Notes: a model not told the origin generated them from the sequence alone. Shown: positions 17,469 through 26,769, numbered from the stretch's first letter. The stretch is 59,271 bases of DNA from an uncultured Muribaculaceae bacterium (GCA_910578665.1 CAJTQU010000013.1:1-59271); one strand, 5' to 3'. Numbers and translations are program-made.

Positions 17469-17507
17469 TATAATGGCCGGCCCCCGTAACGGAGACCGGC
17501 CATTATA
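17469..17507. terminator. Bidirectional terminator between cyuA and the C10 protease
   Basis: A 12-bp perfect stem (17469-17480 with 17496-17507) with CCG/CGG pairing in the loop and T- or A-rich flanks, placed between converging genes. Confidence 0.75.
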
Positions 17508-17526
17508 ATTTATTTACATACAGGGG

Positions 17527-19947
17527 TTACTTCGCAAACTTAACTATACAGTTGCCTTCGGCAGTGCCGACAACAGCTATATAATAGCCAGGCGCCAGGC
17601 CTGCCACATCCATACGCACACCGTCACCGCTCATTACCTTGGAACCATCCAGGGTATATACAGTAACCTCGCACACTCCATCACAACCGGTCACGGTCAG
17701 AATATCACCGTCCACACGTGCTGAAAGCCTTTCTGAAGCGCCTACCATATCTACGCCAGAGCCATCATCACCCAATATAAACCGGCAGACGCCGCGCAGC
17801 TCCTGGTTGCCGTTGAACATGGCTATCATATACCGCGCGCCTATCTCGCCATTGCCAAACGTGGTCTTCATCTTGAAATCCTTGGCATCGCCAGAAGCCA
17901 GGAAGAATGTCTCGCTACCGACCATAGAGAGCGAGCTGCCACCGGTTGCAGGGAAAATATAGGCTGTAATATCGCCTGCAAAATAACCGGAATTGCACAC
18001 CACCGTACCTTCAAACACAATATTATTAAAAGGCACAGTGGGCAGGCTGCCGCCTGTTCCACTCGTAATCTGCAAATTATCAAGTGATAGTATCACGCTG
18101 CCGGCCGGCGCAGTAGTAATCTCCACCTCCACCGGGTCACCGACAAGCTGTCCGGCACCGTTGGCAAAGGCAAAATAATATGTACCGTCGGCAGGAGCCT
18201 TGGCAAACTGCGAAATATAATCCAGCTCCATTGACTCGCCAGGCTCAAGATCTATATTAGCCGGTGTGCACTGGGCCACCAGATTATATGCATCATCAAC
18301 CAATACGCCGGCCAGATTGCCCAGATACTCCTCCGAGCCATTGTTAGTGACAGTGGCAGTCACCTGGAACTTGGCGTTAGAATAAACAGCAGACTTGAAG
18401 ACTATGTCAGAGACATCCAGATTAGTAGTCACCACATTGGGTGTAAAGGTAAACAGATTGTCTTCACAAGTCAGGGTAAGCGACGCGGTATGGTTCAAGG
18501 GCACCATGACATCTATCCATTGGTCTTTTCCCTCCTGATAAAAAGCAGGAGTGACGGTATACGTACCCTCCTGGGGCAACGCCGAGGCATTCACATAAAA
18601 GTCAGCCACTGCATATTGCGGACGCAGCACCATGTTGCGGTCTGAGCGCGCATACTGCACATTACCGTCCTTATCAGTGAGCTTCACACCGAAACTACCC
18701 GAAAGATTGACGATAGATGTATTTATAAAGTTAGGAGATTTAAATATAATATTCTGTGAATTCAGATATTGATCTACCTGTGTGGAGAAATTACCGGCAC
18801 ACACCACGGTGAGATAGTAATCAGAACCTTCTTGCGGTCTCTGCATGCCCACAACGATAGACTGGTCTGTATTAAAACCACTGGTAGAACCGCCTATACC
18901 CTGCATCTCGGGATTGAGCGCCGACAGACGGAAATATCCGTCGCTCATACCGCCCCATCCCCAGTTGATATGGAAATATCGGTCAGAGCTATAGCCGTCA
19001 CACACGAAACAGTGTCCGCCTTGTGAATTGCTCACACCGGCATAAATCACAGGACGTCCGGCTTTCAGCTCATTATAAACTATTTCTTCCCAGTCTGTCA
19101 GGAGAAAATACTCGCGTTCCAGATTATGCGCAGCCTTGTCATAATTAAAATTCTTTACCAACGCATTTGGAATGGCAGCAGCCACAGCACCGCTCACCTG
19201 ACTGGTATAAACCATGTTGACACTGTATCCGCAGTCGCGCATGAGAGTGGCTACAGCTTCACGCTGCGCGGGAGTGGCACTGTTGTCATATGTATTGAGC
19301 ATATCGGTCCAGTTGAAAGTCGACTGAGACAGATCAAGGCTCAGACGGTTGTTGTCGCAAGTGGCATATACCGTGCCCGTACCACGCTCGGGATAGGCAT
19401 GCACTTTCATAGCCTGGGCCATGGCCGTAGCCACACAGCCGGTCACTGTATGCTGGCCGTTAATCTCGGGTGTAAGATCGTTGTAAGGAGCACCCTGGTT
19501 CCAGCGTGTCTGCACCATAGGCTCTATAGAGGCATACTCCGCAGCCTTTCTAACCGGCACGCGAGCCACACGCCCCTCGGCGAGCTGCTGTATCTCGGCA
19601 GCATAATTTTCAAACCAGGCCTTCATATTGTCCGGCATTGAGGCCGGATCAAACACTCCGCTGTCTGCATAACCAAGCACCGGGGCACACCCACTCTCGG
19701 CCGGAGCTACCAGCAGACCCTGTCCGCCGGTACCGCTGAAAAGGTAGAGCGCCGGTTCGCCATTGGCCGAACGCATAGTCTGCACCAGTTGCAACTGCCC
19801 CTGCGCGTTAAGGGCCGGAGCCTTCTTCATGTCTTTCGACATATATGACAATGCCTGCATCCGTGCCTCGTCAGGAGTAAGCTGGCGAGCTGATACAGAC
19901 GGAGCCACTAACGCGGCCAATGTCAGTGAGTAAAATAATTTATTCAT
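17527..19947 (-). CDS. Secreted C10 family cysteine peptidase (streptopain/PrtT-like)
   Basis: Extracellular or surface papain-like protease of 806 residues. A signal peptide (1-20) is followed by an inhibitory propeptide to about residue 145. The catalytic domain has Cys171 in TVTGCVATAMAQAM, His312 in QGGHCFVCDGY, and the NWGWGG motif near 328-333. A beta-rich region follows. The last 75 residues, ending VAGLAPGYYIAVV...CIVKFAK, resemble the C-terminal sorting domain of type IX secretion cargo. It is the last gene of a unit with an unknown lipoprotein (31 bp upstream) and a bile salt hydrolase-like gene. Host-protein or bacterial-protein cleavage is possible; the target is not visible. Confidence 0.9.
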   Translation of the reverse strand: MNKLFYSLTLAALVAPSVSARQLTPDEARMQALSYMSKDMKKAPALNAQGQLQLVQTMRSANGEPALYLFSGTGGQGLLVAPAESGCAPVLGYADSGVFDPASMPDNMKAWFENYAAEIQQLAEGRVARVPVRKAAEYASIEPMVQTRWNQGAPYNDLTPEINGQHTVTGCVATAMAQAMKVHAYPERGTGTVYATCDNNRLSLDLSQSTFNWTDMLNTYDNSATPAQREAVATLMRDCGYSVNMVYTSQVSGAVAAAIPNALVKNFNYDKAAHNLEREYFLLTDWEEIVYNELKAGRPVIYAGVSNSQGGHCFVCDGYSSDRYFHINWGWGGMSDGYFRLSALNPEMQGIGGSTSGFNTDQSIVVGMQRPQEGSDYYLTVVCAGNFSTQVDQYLNSQNIIFKSPNFINTSIVNLSGSFGVKLTDKDGNVQYARSDRNMVLRPQYAVADFYVNASALPQEGTYTVTPAFYQEGKDQWIDVMVPLNHTASLTLTCEDNLFTFTPNVVTTNLDVSDIVFKSAVYSNAKFQVTATVTNNGSEEYLGNLAGVLVDDAYNLVAQCTPANIDLEPGESMELDYISQFAKAPADGTYYFAFANGAGQLVGDPVEVEITTAPAGSVILSLDNLQITSGTGGSLPTVPFNNIVFEGTVVCNSGYFAGDITAYIFPATGGSSLSMVGSETFFLASGDAKDFKMKTTFGNGEIGARYMIAMFNGNQELRGVCRFILGDDGSGVDMVGASERLSARVDGDILTVTGCDGVCEVTVYTLDGSKVMSGDGVRMDVAGLAPGYYIAVVGTAEGNCIVKFAK

Positions 19948-19978
19948 AAAATATAGGTTAAATGGATCTTTTTCTGTC

Positions 19979-20521
19979 CTACTTGCCCCGGTCCATACGC
20001 ACTATCTCGCAACCGGGGAAACCATCCTTTATAAGATTGTTAACCCTGACAGTATCGGCTATTGCTTCCGAAACAGCAAACGGAAGCTGCACTATCGAGG
20101 TTATGCGGCATTCACGGCTTATGTGTCTGAGCAGCTCCGACGGGGATGGAGCGGAAGGCATCGAGGCATACTCACTATAAGTATACGTAGTGAGCACACT
20201 GTTATCAGTTATACCGCGCCTGTCAAGATACCAACCTCCGACAAGCGGCAACGGACGCTGTGTGTCGGATAAATCGCCTGGTGCCGGATAAGACACCAAT
20301 GCGCCGTCGGCTCCCAAAGTGACAGGAACCAGGTCGGCACACGAGCCGTCCACACGGTAAACGACTGCAGGAGGCAGCCCTCTTACGGGACCTCCTATCA
20401 ACACCTCGTCCATCTTACGTGGCTCGTCTGATGACACAGCCGGTGCCTGCAAACGCGTCGCGCCGCATGACACCAGCCCTAAAGATGCTATGCCTAACAA
20501 GGCCGTATCAAATATCTTCAT
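19979..20521 (-). CDS. Lipoprotein of unknown function
   Basis: About 180 residues. I chose ATG 20521 because it opens directly on the lipoprotein signal MKIFDTALLGIASLGLVSCG (Cys19). In-frame ATGs at 20536 and 20584 would add an odd N-terminus. The mature part has no motif that I know. It contains GGWYLDRRGITDNSVLTTYTYSEYASMP and ends CEIVRMDRGK; the start of the mature region (PRKMDEVLIGGPVRG) looks flexible. It lies between the bile salt hydrolase-like gene (78 bp upstream) and the C10 peptidase (31 bp downstream). Staphopain-like proteases often travel with inhibitors, but nothing in this sequence shows inhibition. Confidence 0.7.
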   Translation of the reverse strand: MKIFDTALLGIASLGLVSCGATRLQAPAVSSDEPRKMDEVLIGGPVRGLPPAVVYRVDGSCADLVPVTLGADGALVSYPAPGDLSDTQRPLPLVGGWYLDRRGITDNSVLTTYTYSEYASMPSAPSPSELLRHISRECRITSIVQLPFAVSEAIADTVRVNNLIKDGFPGCEIVRMDRGK

Positions 20522-20599
20522 GATGGTTTTGTCCATATGCTTATCTATATATAGACAATGCAATGGCACAAAAAGTTTAACCACATTTATGAAAAAAAA

Positions 20600-21649
20600 T
20601 CAGAACATAGGAGTAAACGGCTCACTCTTCTTCATGCGTCCGTTAACTTCTCCTATATAGTCAGCCGATTTCGAAACATCAAGTTTCATCACAGGACGCC
20701 CGGGCCGCAGATCGCATTTCCCTAAATCTATATAGAAGAAACCTGGATTAACCACAGGATGGAAATAATAGCGCAGATCGCGCACATTGGAAAAACTCAC
20801 CCACTGCGTAGAGCTAACATTAGGGTCAGACTCTACAGTATACTTATACGGCACACATAGATTAGCCAGCACCGACCGTGTTATAGCAAGCCCCAGGTCG
20901 GCATCACCCACAGACTCGACATGGCGCAGAAAATAATCCGCCCTTACGAACCTGTCGGGACTTTTAACAGTGCCTGGGAGCATATTTGCGCCGCCTATCT
21001 TCTCCCAATACTTGTTTATGGCCTGCATGTCCGGCCACTGGGGATCATTTGTCATAGCCCTGATATCGTCGCCTTCATAAATATTCACAGCACCATGGTC
21101 AAACTCCAAAATAGCGCTTTTGCCGGAAGCATCCGTTATACCCCAGTGCAAAGTCGACACAGTGCCGCCGTCAAATGTAGAACCACTGATACTGAAATCA
21201 CGCTTTTTCAGAGCGGCCACAACCTCGTCTGTAGTGGCATTCATGTCAAGCAGCCAGGCCACAAACACGGCAAGCGACATGGGCGCCCTGTCTTTTGTAC
21301 TATCGTTCTCATATACAGTTCCTTTGCAGAACAGGCCGTTGATCACAAGGCCTTTCTCATTCATGCCCTCGGTCACGCCACCGTCATACCCCACGGCATA
21401 CACAGCACCATAACGCGATGTCCAGCGCACGGCATCAGGCTGCAGGTTGCCTTTTTTGCTCATGCCTGAGGGATACACATAGACATTGGTGGGTATCGGA
21501 GTTTTCCAGTCCAGCGAACGGCCCACTATATACAGACTGTCCGTGCCATGGTAAACAATACGGGAACATGCCTCCGTCTCTGCCGGAAATACTGCGGCGG
21601 ACAACGACACAGCTGCCAGAGCCGCAAAAATCATCTTTAGTTTTTTCAT
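20600..21649 (-). CDS. Choloylglycine hydrolase / bile salt hydrolase-like Ntn amidase
   Basis: Exported N-terminal-nucleophile hydrolase of 349 residues. The signal peptide is cut so that Cys28 (EAC-SR) becomes the nucleophile. Arg44 and Asp47 in VGRSLDW stand at the exact spacing of Arg18 and Asp21 in characterised enzymes, and MTNDPQW and DRFVRADYF supply the conserved Asn and Arg. The overall layout (RYGAVYAVGYDGGVTEGMNEKG, MLPGTVKSPDRFVRA) is close to the Bacteroides bile salt hydrolase as I remember it. Penicillin V or another amide remains possible. It is the first gene of a three-gene unit. A nested hairpin lies in the upstream intergenic region. Confidence 0.85.
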   Translation of the reverse strand: MKKLKMIFAALAAVSLSAAVFPAETEACSRIVYHGTDSLYIVGRSLDWKTPIPTNVYVYPSGMSKKGNLQPDAVRWTSRYGAVYAVGYDGGVTEGMNEKGLVINGLFCKGTVYENDSTKDRAPMSLAVFVAWLLDMNATTDEVVAALKKRDFSISGSTFDGGTVSTLHWGITDASGKSAILEFDHGAVNIYEGDDIRAMTNDPQWPDMQAINKYWEKIGGANMLPGTVKSPDRFVRADYFLRHVESVGDADLGLAITRSVLANLCVPYKYTVESDPNVSSTQWVSFSNVRDLRYYFHPVVNPGFFYIDLGKCDLRPGRPVMKLDVSKSADYIGEVNGRMKKSEPFTPMF

Positions 21650-21735
21650 AGTTTAAAGCAAATTGCAAAAGATGTCTCCTCATTTATACTGAATAAAAAG
21701 CTGACATTCTCAAGCAGGTAATAATCATTCTTAAC

Positions 21736-21772
21736 TGTCCGGGCATAACAAAAGCCCGACTGCGCCGGGACA
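21736..21772. repeat. Nested inverted repeat between divergent genes
   Basis: TGTCC/GGACA encloses CGGGC/GCCCG. It lies between the divergent bile salt hydrolase-like and DUF4199 genes, where no terminator is needed, so it may be an operator or leader structure. Confidence 0.4.
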
Positions 21773-21836
21773 CCCTAAGCGTCATAATTATAACCAACTT
21801 TTACGGCCTATTGTTCCTGCATTAGATTATTTTTGC

Positions 21837-21845
21837 TAACTTTGC
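21837..21845 (+). promoter_or_regulatory. -7 promoter element of the DUF4199 operon
   Basis: TAACTTTGC, 31 bp before the ATG at 21877. Confidence 0.65.
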
Positions 21846-21876
21846 GTGTTCAAACAAACATTGCAAAGCACTCCTC

Positions 21877-22425
21877 ATGGAAGCACCCTCGTCCGCACCA
21901 GTCCCCAAATCGACTTACCGCTACAGCTCCGAACTGGGACTGTGGATGGGCCTCTATCTGTTCCTCATGTCAGCCTGCCTGCTCGGGAGCATACACATAC
22001 AGACCCTCATACTGCTGCTGTTCCCCCTGGCTCTCGGCACCCCGGTGGTGCTATACCTGCTGCTGAACAAAGTGTGGCGTCTCGAACCAGGCCTGCGCAC
22101 ACTGTCAGCCATGTGGCTCACAGGGATTTGGACATTCATTTTCGGATCGCTCATATGCGCAATACTCTCTGCCGGATGGATCCTTATATTCGACCCCGGA
22201 TTTGTAGACGAATACGTGCTCCAAAACATAAAGGCCATGGAGCAAAGCCCCGTGGCCAGCAACTATACCGCCGAACTGGCGCAACTCAACAGCATGGTAG
22301 AGCAAGGCGCGCTCCCATCCCCCATGCAATTTATATTCACCATGATATGGAGCACGTCGTTTGCCGGCTCCATACTCTCTCTGCTCGTAGCCCTCATCTT
22401 TCGGGCCAAAGCATTCAAATCATAA
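21877..22425 (+). CDS. DUF4199 membrane protein
   Basis: Integral membrane protein of 182 residues. Four hydrophobic helices are visible: about 20-38, 42-60, 75-105 and 152-172. A short soluble segment of about 40 residues precedes the last helix. The layout and the glycosyltransferase just downstream (12 bp gap) match the DUF4199 family of Bacteroidota, whose function is unknown. A role in lipid-linked sugar handling with its neighbour is suggested only by the gene pairing. Confidence 0.75.
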   Translation: MEAPSSAPVPKSTYRYSSELGLWMGLYLFLMSACLLGSIHIQTLILLLFPLALGTPVVLYLLLNKVWRLEPGLRTLSAMWLTGIWTFIFGSLICAILSAGWILIFDPGFVDEYVLQNIKAMEQSPVASNYTAELAQLNSMVEQGALPSPMQFIFTMIWSTSFAGSILSLLVALIFRAKAFKS

Positions 22426-22437
22426 ACATTCCGCCAC

Positions 22438-23388
22438 ATGGACATATCCGTAGTCATCCCCCTGTATAACGAAGCCGAATCGCTTCCCGAGCTCACCCAG
22501 TGGATCGAGCGCGTGATGCGCGCCGGCGGATATACATACGAAATAATATTTGTAAACGACGGCAGCACCGATTCCTCATGGGACGTTATTCGCTCCCTGC
22601 AGCAATCAAATCCCTGCATACACGGCATATCTTTCGCACGCAACTACGGCAAAAGCCCGGCTCTCAACACCGGATTCAGAAAAGCGCAGGGAGACGTGGT
22701 CATTACAATGGATGCCGACCTGCAGGATTCCCCTGACGAAATCCCCGGTCTGTACCGCATGATTACCGAAGAGGGATACGACCTGGTCAGCGGATGGAAG
22801 AAAAAACGTTACGACCCGTTGTCAAAGACCATCCCTACAAAACTATTCAACGCAACGGCAAGGCGTGTCAGCGGCATAGGCAACCTCCATGATTTCAACT
22901 GCGGCCTGAAAGCTTACAAGAATAAAGTGGTAAAGCACATAGAGGTCTACGGCGACATGCACCGTTACATACCATATCTGGCAAAAAATGCCGGATTCAC
23001 AAAAATCGGTGAAAAGGTGGTGCAGCACCAGGCCAGAAAATACGGCAAGACGAAATTCGGACTTGACCGCTTCGTAAACGGATACCTCGATCTGGGCACA
23101 CTCTGGTTTCAGAGCAAGTTCGGGGTCAAGCCAATGCACATCTTCGGACTGCTCGGCTCCCTCATGTTCTTCCTAGGCTTTGTGGCCACATTCATAATAC
23201 TAATACTCAAGTGCGTGGCCCTGTGCTCGTCTTCCTACGACTTCTACGTCACCAACTCCGTGTACTTCTATCTGGCCCTCACAGCCATGGTGATAGGCAC
23301 GCAGTTCTTCCTTGCCGGATTCATAGGCGAACTCATCACACGCAACTCTGTCGAACGCAATTCATACCAGATAAGCGAAGAATTCTAA
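22438..23388 (+). CDS. Family 2 glycosyltransferase, polyprenyl-phosphate type
   Basis: Membrane enzyme of 316 residues resembling DPM1/GtrB/ArnC, which move a sugar from a nucleotide onto undecaprenyl phosphate. The GT-A domain starts MDISVVIPLYNEAESLPEL, with VNDGSTDSSWDVI and the metal-binding MDADLQDSPDEIP near residue 85. CGLKAYKN and HRYIPYLAKNAGF are typical of the subgroup. Two C-terminal membrane helices (about 235-260 and 275-300) anchor it. Co-transcribed with DUF4199. The sugar carried is not predictable from sequence alone. Confidence 0.88.
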   Translation: MDISVVIPLYNEAESLPELTQWIERVMRAGGYTYEIIFVNDGSTDSSWDVIRSLQQSNPCIHGISFARNYGKSPALNTGFRKAQGDVVITMDADLQDSPDEIPGLYRMITEEGYDLVSGWKKKRYDPLSKTIPTKLFNATARRVSGIGNLHDFNCGLKAYKNKVVKHIEVYGDMHRYIPYLAKNAGFTKIGEKVVQHQARKYGKTKFGLDRFVNGYLDLGTLWFQSKFGVKPMHIFGLLGSLMFFLGFVATFIILILKCVALCSSSYDFYVTNSVYFYLALTAMVIGTQFFLAGFIGELITRNSVERNSYQISEEF

Positions 23389-23395
23389 CGCACAC

Positions 23396-23914
23396 ATGGC
23401 ACAGTCACGAAAAAAAAATATGACGCCGCTATGCTCCCTGGCCTTACTGACGATACTGCTGGCATGCTGCAACGGGACCGAATGTGACGACTATCGCACC
23501 ACCCTGCCCCTGGCCGAATTCTATACAGCTACAGGCGGCACACCGCAGGCAGTGACTTTCGATTCGCTTACTATCGCCGGCATAGACGCGCCGTCAGACT
23601 CCCTGCTGGCAGACAACGTGCGTAACATCCAGCAGGCACGCCTGCCCATGCGCATAGACAGCCACACCACCTCATACGCGCTTGTCTACGCCACATCGCC
23701 AAAACTGCTGGCAGACACCGTGACATTTGACTGTGACCCGGAACCATATTTCGCATCAGCGGCATGCGGCGTGGTATATCACTACCATGTCAAGTCTGTA
23801 ACCCATACATCGCTGCTGCTAGACTCGGTGGTATGCCTATCCAACCCTCTCACCAACACCCCGTTGCCCGGAATACGCCTATATTTCCACACATCACCAG
23901 AACAACAACCGTGA
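23396..23914 (+). CDS. DUF6452 family lipoprotein
   Basis: Small lipoprotein of 172 residues with a basic N-terminus and the lipobox ending LLACCNG (Cys24 or Cys25). The mature part is beta-rich with a pair of cysteines (about 108 and 122). It starts 8 bp after the glycosyltransferase, and its stop overlaps the next gene by 4 bp. Adjacent DUF6452/DUF6048 genes are a familiar pairing in Bacteroidales; I rely on that context for the family name. An alternative start at 23420 would also leave a complete signal. Confidence 0.65.
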   Translation: MAQSRKKNMTPLCSLALLTILLACCNGTECDDYRTTLPLAEFYTATGGTPQAVTFDSLTIAGIDAPSDSLLADNVRNIQQARLPMRIDSHTTSYALVYATSPKLLADTVTFDCDPEPYFASAACGVVYHYHVKSVTHTSLLLDSVVCLSNPLTNTPLPGIRLYFHTSPEQQP

Positions 23915-24750
23915 GACTGCTACGCTACATATCGGCCGTAATATGTGTGTGCGCGTCGCTGGCCGCACACGCACAACGAGAAGTAACCCCGGTTGAGACC
24001 GATGACAAAAAACCGCCGCAACCCGTACTGCATTACTACGACAAACATGGCGAACCGCTCAACGAACCCGTTCTATTCCTGGCCACACTCGACACCGTGG
24101 GTAGCGCCAAGACAAACGCCAGACCTGTATACCCCCGTCTCAATTCCATAGACATAGGTATAAACATATTTGATGCCGTAGCCATCCTGGCCGGACAAAA
24201 ATACGGAGGCGCAGACATCCGGGCCTCACTCTCCATGTGGAACTGGCTTTTCCCGACAATAGAAATAGGAGTGGCAGGAGCATGCAACAAACCCAAAGAC
24301 AACAATTACACCTATAAATCAAGTCCGTCAGTCTACTTCAAAATCGGCGCAGACTACAATTTCTTATACAAAAGCAACCCCGACTACCGCCTCTTCGCAG
24401 GCCTACGACTGGGAGCCACCCCCTTTTCCTACAGAATAACCGACATCAGCACCGGCTCGTCATATTGGCAGGAGTACCAGCAATTTTCACTGCCGACAGA
24501 AAATGCCACAGCCCTATACGGAGAAGTCCTGCTGGGACTGCGCGTAAAGATCTGGAAACAGCTTTCCCTGGGATGGTCCGTAAGATTCCACCACCTTTTT
24601 AAATCAACACGCGGCACCCACTCCGACCCATGGTTCATACCCGGCATGGGCACACAATCATCCAAGGTAGGAGCCTCTTTCTCAGTTACTTACACCCTCC
24701 CTCTGACAAAGTCGGACAAAGCCGCGAACACAGACACGGACAACAACTGA
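23911..24750 (+). CDS. DUF6048 family outer-membrane-type protein, GTG start
   Basis: About 279 residues from the GTG at 23911. That start overlaps the stop of the preceding gene by 4 bp (GTGA) and opens on a signal peptide (RLLRYISAVICVCASLAAHAQ), whereas the ATG at 23764 would place 49 unrelated residues before it. The mature protein has alternating aromatic beta strands (IEIGVAGACN, SVYFKIGADYNFLY, YRLFAGLRLGATPF, WSVRFHHLF) consistent with a small outer-membrane barrel. Function unknown. It is translationally coupled to the DUF6452 lipoprotein. Confidence 0.75.
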   Translation: MRLLRYISAVICVCASLAAHAQREVTPVETDDKKPPQPVLHYYDKHGEPLNEPVLFLATLDTVGSAKTNARPVYPRLNSIDIGINIFDAVAILAGQKYGGADIRASLSMWNWLFPTIEIGVAGACNKPKDNNYTYKSSPSVYFKIGADYNFLYKSNPDYRLFAGLRLGATPFSYRITDISTGSSYWQEYQQFSLPTENATALYGEVLLGLRVKIWKQLSLGWSVRFHHLFKSTRGTHSDPWFIPGMGTQSSKVGASFSVTYTLPLTKSDKAANTDTDNN

Positions 24751-24927
24751 ACCACCTCGCTAATTTTTTTCAAAAATTTCTCCTTAAAAATTTGTAGCTT
24801 CCAAAATTTCTCCCGATATTTGCGGTCGGAAATTATCTAAGCATATTTGATTTGTTTCCGCCGGACATCACCAGACCGGTTCTTACTACCGAATGTAACA
24901 ACTTAATTATTAATATATAAACAAGCA

Positions 24928-26655
24928 ATGAAAAAGATTTACCCCTTTCTTATTGGCACAATGGTAGCAGCTACCAGCTTTGCTGCCGTTCCCATGCAGA
25001 ACCAGAGACTGGAAAACGCCACAATCTCTCCCATGAGCATCCAGAGACTGCAGGAGGTTAAGCAGAACATCATGACTAAGTCTTTCGACAATGTCAAGAA
25101 TGACGGCCCCATGCGCATAGTTACAAACCAGGATGGTAAAGAATGGTCACTCATGATCGCTATCGCAGGTCCGCTCCAACTGATAACAGGTGATGACCAA
25201 CTCACTACGCTTAAAGACTTCCCCTTCTATGAAGCTGTTATCAGTACGCAGGACGCATCTCAGGGCGGTACAAACTTCATCCCCATGGAGGCAACATGGC
25301 CTGCAAAAGTTATGTTCTCTGAAAATGAGAAGATCTGGAACCGCGATGCAGAAGGTCGCCTGATTGACCTTAACGAGACAGAGGTACTCAAGGAATTCGC
25401 CACTATGGACGAGGCTCTTGCACCTGTAACATACGAAGAATTTGCAGCTAAGTTCGAAGATAACGCTATTATGCTGTACATGCTTGACGGCATCTACTAC
25501 CAGCCCCAGCTGCTTCCCTCATACCAGATGGGTGAAAATGTGGCTATGAACTGGAACGGCAACAAATACTTCCCGATGGTCGGCACCCTCGACCAGGCAA
25601 CAGGCAAATTCGACCTGTCTAACGCCACCAACTTCAAATGGACAAAATTTGACATGGAGTTGAGCGACGTAGATATAGAATTGATCGCTCCATACGCCAC
25701 CTACACTACAGCAGCAAATGGTGCCATACAGCTTGGCAGCAAAGCCGGTACTGCTAGCGCAATCCTCTCTGGAGAAGCTACAACTCTCGGTTTTGCCGAC
25801 GTTTCTTTCGACGCACTTGGCGAAGTACACATCTTCAACGAGGGCCGCATCACATACGGTACCAGCCCCCAGTCTTGGTCATACAGCACTGCTTTTGACC
25901 CAATGAATCTCTACTTCCTCTGCTTCTGCTCTGAAGGTTACGGCTACATGGCAACTGACCAGAATGGCAACCAGGTTCAGAACTTTACTGAAAACACTCT
26001 CCCCAAAGGCAACAACGGCACATTTGGTGTACCGGGCTATCGTTTCGAAGGCTCTGACGGCTCTCTGACATTCTTCAAAGCCGGACTTTGGGCTCCTGAA
26101 AACAGCGAAACCCCCTACGGCCTGTGGTCTATGGCTGAGTCACAGTATGAAACCAGCGCCGATGGCAAACAGATCACTAAATATCTGACTCCTGTAACTC
26201 CCTACAATCTGGTTCAGGCTCTTAACTGCTCAGCAGGAACAAACGAAGGCTTCAGCGGTGCATACCAGGGCTATTCTCTTGCTGCCGAACCTAAGAATTC
26301 CTGGATCGGCATTGGCGACAAAGACTTTGGTTTCAACTTCAAGTTTGCCGCTACAATGACCAACGGATACTACATCAAAGGTTACTCTAAAGAAGACATC
26401 TTCTACCACCCCACACCTAACAAATGGGTATCTGACATCCAAGCTCTTCCGGCTGTAGGCAACCAGGATTTCAACGCGCTCGAACAGGGCAACAGCTCTT
26501 CTATCGACTCTACAGTAAGCGATGCTCCCGTAGTAAGCACATCTTACTATAACTTCCAGGGCCAGCGTCTTGCTTCAGAACCCCAGGAAGGCCTGTACAT
26601 CGTACGCAGCGTTAAGGCTGACGGCACAGTTGTAGCTAAGAAAGTTGCTAAATAA
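24928..26655 (+). CDS. Abundant-type secreted protein of unknown function with C-terminal sorting tail
   Basis: Secreted protein of 575 residues. A signal peptide spans about 1-19 (MKKIYPFLIGTMVAATSFAA). The body is rich in aromatic and small residues and shows no enzyme motif. The last 35 residues (STSYYNFQGQRL...GLYIVRSVKADG..VAKKVAK) look like the sorting tail common in Prevotella and Muribaculaceae secreted proteins. Codon choice (mostly ATC for Ile, GGC/GGT, TCT, AAC) is like the ribosomal protein and SusC genes here and unlike flanking genes, which use many ATA codons. That points to high expression. A clean terminator follows. Confidence 0.8.
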   Translation: MKKIYPFLIGTMVAATSFAAVPMQNQRLENATISPMSIQRLQEVKQNIMTKSFDNVKNDGPMRIVTNQDGKEWSLMIAIAGPLQLITGDDQLTTLKDFPFYEAVISTQDASQGGTNFIPMEATWPAKVMFSENEKIWNRDAEGRLIDLNETEVLKEFATMDEALAPVTYEEFAAKFEDNAIMLYMLDGIYYQPQLLPSYQMGENVAMNWNGNKYFPMVGTLDQATGKFDLSNATNFKWTKFDMELSDVDIELIAPYATYTTAANGAIQLGSKAGTASAILSGEATTLGFADVSFDALGEVHIFNEGRITYGTSPQSWSYSTAFDPMNLYFLCFCSEGYGYMATDQNGNQVQNFTENTLPKGNNGTFGVPGYRFEGSDGSLTFFKAGLWAPENSETPYGLWSMAESQYETSADGKQITKYLTPVTPYNLVQALNCSAGTNEGFSGAYQGYSLAAEPKNSWIGIGDKDFGFNFKFAATMTNGYYIKGYSKEDIFYHPTPNKWVSDIQALPAVGNQDFNALEQGNSSSIDSTVSDAPVVSTSYYNFQGQRLASEPQEGLYIVRSVKADGTVVAKKVAK

Positions 26656-26685
26656 TTATAGCATACCGACTATCAACAAAATATC

Positions 26686-26720
26686 GAGGTTGCGTCCATA
26701 CGGGCGCAACCTCTTTTTTT
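26686..26720 (+). terminator. Intrinsic terminator after the abundant-type secreted protein
   Basis: A 9-bp stem GAGGTTGCG/CGCAACCTC (26686-26694 with 26705-26713) followed by seven T. Confidence 0.9.
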
Positions 26721-26769
26721 CACTACACGCCATACTCGGGACCAGTTTTTCTATATCATTTTTTTTGAC

